Below the pieces are notes generated by a model, which searched no databases, was not told the origin of the DNA, and saw only the letters and a program-made list of their open reading frames with translations. 64,000 bases of DNA from Odobenus rosmarus divergens (lineage: Eukaryota; Chordata; Mammalia; Carnivora; Odobenidae). Position numbers and translations under genes: made by a program. Location of the stretch: NCBI RefSeq assembly GCF_000321225.1, contig NW_004450330.1:1133381-1197380 (forward strand), written 5' to 3'. This document shows, one piece after another, positions 58,410 through 64,000 of this stretch (position 1 is the first letter of the stretch; each line of letters opens with the position of its first letter).

Positions 58410-59540
58410 TTAGGGGGAGATGGTCCAAGACGGCAAGGTAGAAAGACCCTTAACTCCCCTCCATGGGCATAATAACCAGATCTGCACGTACTTACAGAGC
58501 AGTTTCTCCTTAAAACTGCTAACTGGACAGCTGCACAACAAGACAGACTACATGGAGAATGCTAAGAGGGACAAGACCGTAACAAAAGGAAACCCCAACC
58601 CTGACACTGTTGCAGTGGGGTGGAATACTAAAAGACTGAACAGATTGGTCTGCCTGAGGGCACAGAAAACTGCCATTTCAAAGGGCAATGAATATAAAAA
58701 TTACGGTACTGAAACTCTACCAAATGGAGGGGAGCTGTTGGAACTCTGGGTTGGAGGGGCTGGTGATCGCTACCATTGACATTCACCCTCCATCTTAATA
58801 CCACAGATGGGAGCTGGGCCCAGGCACTGTAATCAGTCTACTGTCCAGGGACCCTGACCTCTTAGCAGTGTGGTGCACACCAGGACACCCTGGTGTGTAC
58901 TCCACTTTAGCTTCAGCTGTCCTGCCAGGGTGCCCTCTGGAAGCCCCAGGACAGCCACAGCCTGTGCCAACGTCAGCTTTAGCTATAGTGCCAGGGTACT
59001 GTCTGGATGGAGACACAGGACCACCCCACCCCATGCCCACTTCAGCTTCAGCATCCCAGCAAGGGCAGCCCCATCATGGAGTGCCCCAGGAACCCAGCCC
59101 ATGCCACTGCAAGTCTAGGCAAACAGCCAAAGTTGCCAGGCATACTACACAGTCTACACGAGGGGACAACCACATGCAAGACCATTTCTTCAAATTTAGA
59201 AGTAGCTATTCTAACTCAGAGATACACAAAGTCAAAACAAAATGAGAGGAATATGCTTCACATGAAAGCAAGATAAAGTCACGCGGTGGGGGGTGGGGAG
59301 AGAACCAATCTACCTGATTGAAGTTCAAAATAATGGTCATAAAGATGCTCACTGGACTGGAGAGAAGAGTGGATGTATTCACAACTTCAACAAAAAATAT
59401 TAAAAAGAACCAATCATAGTTGAATAAAATGAAAAATACACTAGAAGGAACCAACAGATCAGAGGATGCAGAAGAACGGATCAGTGATCTGGAATACAGT
59501 GCAACACAGACAAAACTAAACACCCCCCCCAAATAATAAA
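58410..59540 (+). mobile_element. L1 5' UTR and ORF1-start fragment, module 1
   Basis: Begins GGGGGAGATGGTCCAAGACGG, an L1-like 5' start, and ends with coiled-coil coding text, ACACTAGAAGGAACCAACAG and GAGGATGCAGAAGAACGGAT, resembling the ORF1 N-terminal region (TLEGTNRSEDAEERISDLE). A degenerate triplicated unit lies within it. Frames are broken. Confidence 0.7.
58900..59095 (+). repeat. Degenerate 68-bp tandem repeat in L1 5' region
   Basis: Three units begin ACTTTAGCTTCAGCTGTCC (about 58,902), GTCAGCTTTAGCTATAGTGC (about 58,971) and ACTTCAGCTTCAGCATCCC (about 59,039). Each is followed by a GCCAGGGT or GCAAGGGC motif. Confidence 0.7.
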
Positions 59541-60245
59541 AAGGGGGAGGAGTTAGGATGGTGGAGCAGTAGGGGGACTGTGCTTGCCTCATCCCTCTAA
59601 CAGATAAATATCAAATCATTCTGGATACCCAGGAAATTGATCTGAGGACTGAGAAAACAAAATGCACAACTAGAGGGAGAAAAGAGGCCACATGGTGGAA
59701 GATGGGAAGTGCAGATTTGGGAGAGAAAAGGATGGTGGCTGCTGCAGAGGGGAGGGAGCCCTGATCATAGAGAAGATAGAGCGAGTGCAGAACACAGGGC
59801 ATCGCACAAGAAGAACACTTTCCCCAAACCACTGGCAGGGGCAAATGAGAGGCGCTGATTATCTCAAGTTTTTACGAGCAGCAGAGCTCAATGTCTGAAG
59901 TTTTAGAAGTCCGAGCCGTCGATGGGTGGAGTCAGGCGGGCGTAGCACTGCTCCCATGGAGAAGGAGGGCAAAGGCCTAGGAGGGGACAGCATGGTCCAA
60001 GGATCCCCAGGTCACTCTGGGACAGACAGTTCCCCTTGTTAGAGTGCATTTGGGAGAGGACACGGCCTCTCACGGGACAAAAGAGCTGGCAGGTGCCATC
60101 CATTAGCATACAAGCAGAAGCACCTGCAGCTAACCTGGGACTCTGGCTTCTTGCTGTGCTTTACCATAAACTCCAAGCCCCTGTCGCATTCATGCGACTG
60201 CCCTTCCGGGACAGACCAGCACTAGCCATAGCGTGGTAAGACCGT

Positions 60246-60403
60246 GGTTGGGCGGCTGCCTTCGGCTCGGGTCGTGGTCCTGGAGTCTCGGGATCGAGTC
60301 CCACGTCAGGCTCCCTGCTCGGCAGGGAGTCTGCTTCTCCCTCTGACCCTCTTCTCTCTCATTCTCTCTCTCTCAAATAAATAAAATCTTTAAAAGAAAA
60401 AAA
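60246..60403 (+). mobile_element. CanSINE, sense, 5'-truncated
   Basis: Starts inside the head at GGTTGGGCGGCTGCC and keeps the middle and AAATAAATAAAATC tail. Perfect duplication AAGACCGT (60,238-60,245 and 60,404-60,411) shows that the truncation happened at insertion. Confidence 0.95.
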
Positions 60404-61163
60404 AAGACCGTCCCCCAGAGTATCAGCGCAGCTCTGCACAGTGCTGGATCCCTAAAATTTGGAGTTTTGAAATCCAACCATGCACCTGAGATAAAACACA
60501 GGAGCACTGTGCTGCTGGTGGGCAGACGGCTCCCACACAGGGCAAAGGCAGGGATCTGAAGGATGCCTGGGACAAATGATAGTAGACTGCTCCTGCTCAC
60601 TCTTCTGTGAGGGCTTCCTGAACAGTGGCAGGCACAAAGCCGGCTGATGCCATTTTTACCCCCATGAGTTAGCATGGACTGACTTCAGGGAGCAGCACAG
60701 CGCCTCACAGTGGAGGCTTGAGCTACTTACACCAAGCCTCGCCCCACACTGCGCTCTGCAGGTTCTTCTAACTGTGGCAAGTGTGAGTAAGAGTCAGTGC
60801 AACAGCAGGCCCTCCTCTAGAAGACCAGCCCACACACCACTACCCCACTCCACCCCCGACACGCACCAAGTCTACTGACCATAGAGTGTTGCAGAGCTTC
60901 AGCTCTAGGGGAAATAAGATCTAGCCTCTTTTAACAAACAAACCAAAACACCTGGTTAAAACTCACCACACAGTGGACAAGGTCCAAATAGTCCACACTG
61001 CAGGCAAAGAGAAACTACAGAAGACTGATCTGAGGAAAAGAACAGCCAAAATACAATGGCAGAGTACACACAGCATACACCAGAAACACTTCCTGAAATG
61101 TCAGGCCCTGGGCAGTATATGACCTCTTCTTAATATAGCTGTTACTTTAAAGAGCAGGAAACA

Positions 61164-61351
61164 GGGGCGCCTGGGTGGCTCAGATGGTTAAATGTCTGCC
61201 TTCGGCTCAGATCATGATCCCAGAGTCCTGGGATCGAGCCCCACATTGGGCTCCTGACTCAATGGGGAGCCTGCTTCTCCCTCTCCCTCTGCCTCTCCCC
61301 CTGCTCATGCTCTCTCCGTGTCTCAAATGAATAAAATCTTTTTAAAAAGAT
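61164..61351 (+). mobile_element. CanSINE, sense
   Basis: GGGGCGCCTGGGTGGCTCAG head, AAATGAATAAAATC tail. Perfect 15-bp duplication AAAGAGCAGGAAACA (61,149-61,163 and 61,352-61,366). Confidence 0.97.
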
Positions 61352-61445
61352 AAAGAGCAGGAAACATAACAGGCTTTCCCAACACAGAAGACAGAGACCT
61401 AGACAAATGCCAAGATGGAGGAATTCATCCCAAAAGAAAGAACAA

Positions 61446-62340
61446 CAGGAGGAAGAATCTTGGTCCAATATGGTGGAGGAGTAGGAGATCTTAATTTCGT
61501 CTGGTCCCAGGAATTCAGCTAGATAGCTACCAAAATAATTCTAAACACCTGCAAACTCAACCGGAGATCTAAGAAAAGAATAGCTGCAACTCTACAAATA
61601 GAAAAGTGACCACTTTCTGCAAGAATGACAAGATGGAAAAACTCACCTCAAAAAAGAGAACAACAGGCAGTACTGACTGCCAGGGACCTAATCAGTATGG
61701 ATATAAGTAAGATGTCAGAACTAGAGTTCAGAATAACAATTACGGAGATACTAGTTGGGCTTGAAAAAAGCACAGAAGACACTAGAGAATCCCTTTCTGG
61801 AGAAATAAAAGAACTGAAATCTAACCAAGTTGAAATAAAAAAGGCTATTAATGAGATGCAGTAAGAAATGGAGGCTCTAACTGCTAGGATAAATGAGGCA
61901 GAAGAGAGAATTAGTGATATAGAAGACCAAATGATGGAGAATAAAGAAGCTGAGAAAAAGAGACCAAAAAACTACAGGATCAGGAGGGGAGAATTCAAGA
62001 GATAATTGATACCATAAAGCGAAACAATATTAGAATAATTGGGATCCCAGGAGAAGAGCAAAGAGAAGGGGGGCAGAAGGTATATTGGAGCAAATTATAG
62101 CAAGGAACTTCCCTAATTTGGGGAAGGAAACAGGCATTAAAATCCAGGAGGCACAGAGAACCCCCAATATTCAATAAATATAGGTCAACACCCCAACATA
62201 TAATGCTGAAACTTCCAAATCTCAGAGACAAAGAGAATAGGAGCTCGGGACAAGAGGTCGGTAACCTACAAGGGTAGAAACATTAGATTGGCAACAGACC
62301 TATCCACAGAGACCTGGCAGGCCAGAAAGTGAGAAAAATA
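61446..62340 (+). mobile_element. L1 5' end and ORF1 remnant, module 3
   Basis: Begins AATCTTGGTCCAATATGGTGGAGGAG. ORF1 text starts at ATG 61,625 and reads SKMSELEFRITITEI ... LSGEIKELKSNQVEIKKA, the coiled-coil part of the RNA-binding L1 protein. It is cut by TAA at 61,862. It then continues with more lesions through NNIRIIGIP near 62,025 to ORF1 C-terminal-like text near 62,290-62,330. Inactive. Confidence 0.85.
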
Positions 62341-63395
62341 TGCAGTCGATGCTTTTCTCTGGGGGCTCACTGAGGAATGGGGCCCCGAGTTCTCGGCTCC
62401 TTTGGGGCAGAGATTGGGAAGCCGCCATTTTCTTTCTCGTCCTCCAAAGCTGTACGGAAAGCTTGCAGGGAAAGCTTGCAGGGAACAAAAGCTCCCGAGA
62501 GCAAACCCGAGCAGATTGCTTAGCCTGGACCGACAAGGGCGGGGCAATTCCGCCTCCGACAAAGACATTTGCGAACCACGGCAACAGGCCCCTCCCCCAG
62601 AAGATCAGCACGAACAGCCAGCAAGCCAAGACCGAGTTTACCGATCAAGGAGAACGGCAGAACTCCAGCGCTAGGGGAATACTGCACATAGAATTCATGG
62701 CTTTTTTCCCCCCTAATTCTTTAGTCTTTCAAAGTTAATTTCTTTTTCTTCTTCTACTTTTTTTGGAATTTTTCTTTTTCCCTTTTCAACCAACATCTTA
62801 TCAATCCCTTTTCAAAATCTTTTTTATTTTTCATTCTTAGTCATATTCTATCCCTGCATTGTAGTTAAACTTATTTTTTGTATATATATAAGTTGTTCTC
62901 TCTTTAAAATTTTGGGATACAGTTTCTTCTAACAGACCAAAATATACCCTAAATCTCTAATGTATGGCTTTGTTCTAGTCTCCTGCCTGATCACATTCTC
63001 TCTTTCTTGAGAGAAAGAAATTTCTCTTCTTTCTTTTTTCAACCAATTTATCTTATCAATTCCTTTTATAAAATCTTTTATGATTTTCATCTTTACAGTC
63101 ATATTCCATCCCTTCACCATATTTACCCTTATTTTTGTACATATATGTTTTTCTTTCTTTAAAATTGTGGGAGGCAGTTTCTTCTAACAGACCAAATTAT
63201 GCCCAAAATCCATTGTGTGGCACTGATCTATTCACCAGCCTGATCATATCTGATCTTATACTTTTTTTTTTCCTTCTTTCTTTCCTTCTCTTCCCCCCAG
63301 TTTTGGGTCTCTTCTGATTTGTTTAGTGTATATTTTTCTGGGGTCGTTCTTACCCTGTTAGCATTTTGTTCTCTCATTCATCTATTCTACTCTGG
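62341..63395 (+). mobile_element. L1 5' UTR, module 4
   Basis: A GC-rich part (62,370-62,690, including GGCGGGGCAATTCCGCCTCC) is followed by a pyrimidine-rich part containing an internal duplication of about 254 bases. This is the layout expected of a carnivore L1 5' UTR, which carries the internal promoter. It leads directly into the second ORF1 copy. Confidence 0.7.
62785..63262 (+). repeat. Tandem duplication of about 254 bp
   Basis: CAACCAACATCTTATCAATC (from about 62,787) and CAACCAATTTATCTTATCAA (from about 63,040) start two parallel copies. Both contain GTTTCTTCTAACAGACCAAA (62,922 and 63,177) and end CCTGATCACATTC / CCTGATCATATC. Confidence 0.9.
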
Positions 63396-63860
63396 ACAAA
63401 AATGACAAGACAGTAAAACTCACCTCAACAAAAAGAACAAAAGGCAGTACCGACTGCCAGGAACCTACTCAATACGGACATTAGTAAGATGTCAGAACTA
63501 GAGTTCAGAATGACGATTATAAAGATACTAGCTGGGCTTGAAAATAGTATGGAAGATACTAGAGAAACCATTTCTGGAGAAATAAAAGAACTAAAATCTA
63601 ACCAAGTCGTAATAAAAAAGGATATTAATGAGGTGCAATCAAAAATGGGAGGCTCTAACTGCTAGGATAAATGAGGCAGAAGAGAGAATTAGTGAAATAG
63701 AAGACCAAATGATGGAGAATAAAGAAGCTGAGAAAAAGAGAGAGAAATAATTAGAAATAATTACTGGATCATGAGGGCAGAATTCAAGAGATAAGTGATA
63801 TCATAAGACGAAACAATATTAGAATAATTGGGATCCCAGAAGAAGAAGAAAGAGAGAGAG
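63396..63860 (+). mobile_element. L1 ORF1 remnant, module 4
   Basis: Nearly the same as 61,620-62,060, from ATGACAAGA to GGGATCCCAGAAGAAG. It has its own lesions: TAA at codon 5 (CAGTAAAAC) and an extra G in ATGGGAGGCTC near 63,648. Inactive. Confidence 0.88.
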
Positions 63861-64000
63861 GGGCTCCTCAAGGAGCTGGAGAAAGAACAGCAAATAAAGC
63901 CTAAAGCCAGCAGGAGAAGAGAAATAATAAAGATCAGAGCAGAAATCAATGAAATAGAAACCAAAAGAACAGTAGAACAGATCAACGAAACTAGGAGCTG
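63861..64000 (+). mobile_element. L1 ORF2 fragment, cut by window end
   Basis: From CTCCTCAAGGAGCTGGAGAA the frame reads [20 protein letters not shown], then [20 protein letters not shown]. This is the ORF2 segment between the endonuclease and reverse transcriptase domains. The ORF1 end and the endonuclease part of ORF2 are missing between this and the preceding text. Confidence 0.85.

Larger units (their letters stand above)
59541..61445 (+). mobile_element. L1 5' UTR, module 2, with two SINE insertions
   Basis: Starts GGGGGAGGAGTTAGGATGGTGGAGCAG after an A-rich stretch. It runs through GC-rich 5' UTR-like text to CCAAGATGGAGGAATTCATC and AAAAGAAAGAACAACAGGAGG, typical of the carnivore L1 5' UTR/ORF1 border. 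SINEs at 60,246-60,403 and 61,164-61,351 interrupt it. Confidence 0.7.

Noticed and set aside
58868..59245. 125-codon proline-rich frame
   Set aside because: Falls in the L1 5' region with tandem units. Not a host gene.
61625..61864. 79-codon coiled-coil frame as a host gene
   Set aside because: It is L1 ORF1, duplicated 1.78 kb downstream and stopped early.

Overview
This is a vertebrate nuclear window from a carnivoran mammal. About forty copies of a tRNA-Lys-derived CanSINE (SINEC type) are present, recognisable by a head ending GGCGCCTGGGTGGCTCAGT, a CT-rich middle and an AATAAA/TCTT/poly(A) tail. That family marks Carnivora. The common subtype here, with CTTGTGTTCCCTCTC in the middle, looks arctoid (bear, seal or mustelid side), but species cannot be fixed by eye. 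Ancient mammalian repeats (MIR, L2, MER5A, an MLT1 LTR, old L1) fit a eutherian genome. There is no bacterial, plasmid or phage content.

The only intact gene is ATP1B3, the beta-3 subunit of the Na+/K+-ATPase, on the + strand. Seven coding exons span 12,662-56,118, all with GT-AG introns and an unbroken frame of 280 codons plus stop. It starts in a CpG island (about 12,230-13,400) carrying GC boxes, an inverted CCAAT box and a CRE-like site. It ends with a poly(A) signal at 56,602. Intron 1 is about 24.8 kb and is packed with SINEs and old L1 pieces.

Layout: 1-11,900 is intergenic. It holds SINEs, a solo MLT1-type LTR with a 5-bp target duplication, a broken HNRNPA1 processed pseudogene on the - strand (about 5,725-7,101), a MIR, and a palindromic MITE-like element. 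12,230-56,640 is ATP1B3. 56,640-58,400 is quiet 3' flank. 58,400-64,000 is a same-strand pile of L1 5' regions and ORF1 fragments that runs off the window edge inside an ORF2-like segment.

The most interesting signal lies in intron 6, immediately upstream of the last ATP1B3 exon. A 77-base stretch (55,868-55,944) has an AG acceptor in front. In frame with exon 6 it encodes a peptide containing VNEVTVE, the same seven residues as in exon 7, with all four base differences at synonymous third positions. It ends at CAG|GTGAGT, which is both the exon 7 acceptor and a consensus splice donor. It may be an alternative C-terminal segment, a decayed partial exon duplication, or coincidence. Other points of note are nested SINEs that share target sites, a duplicated poly(T) block, and internal tandem repeats in the L1 5' UTR.
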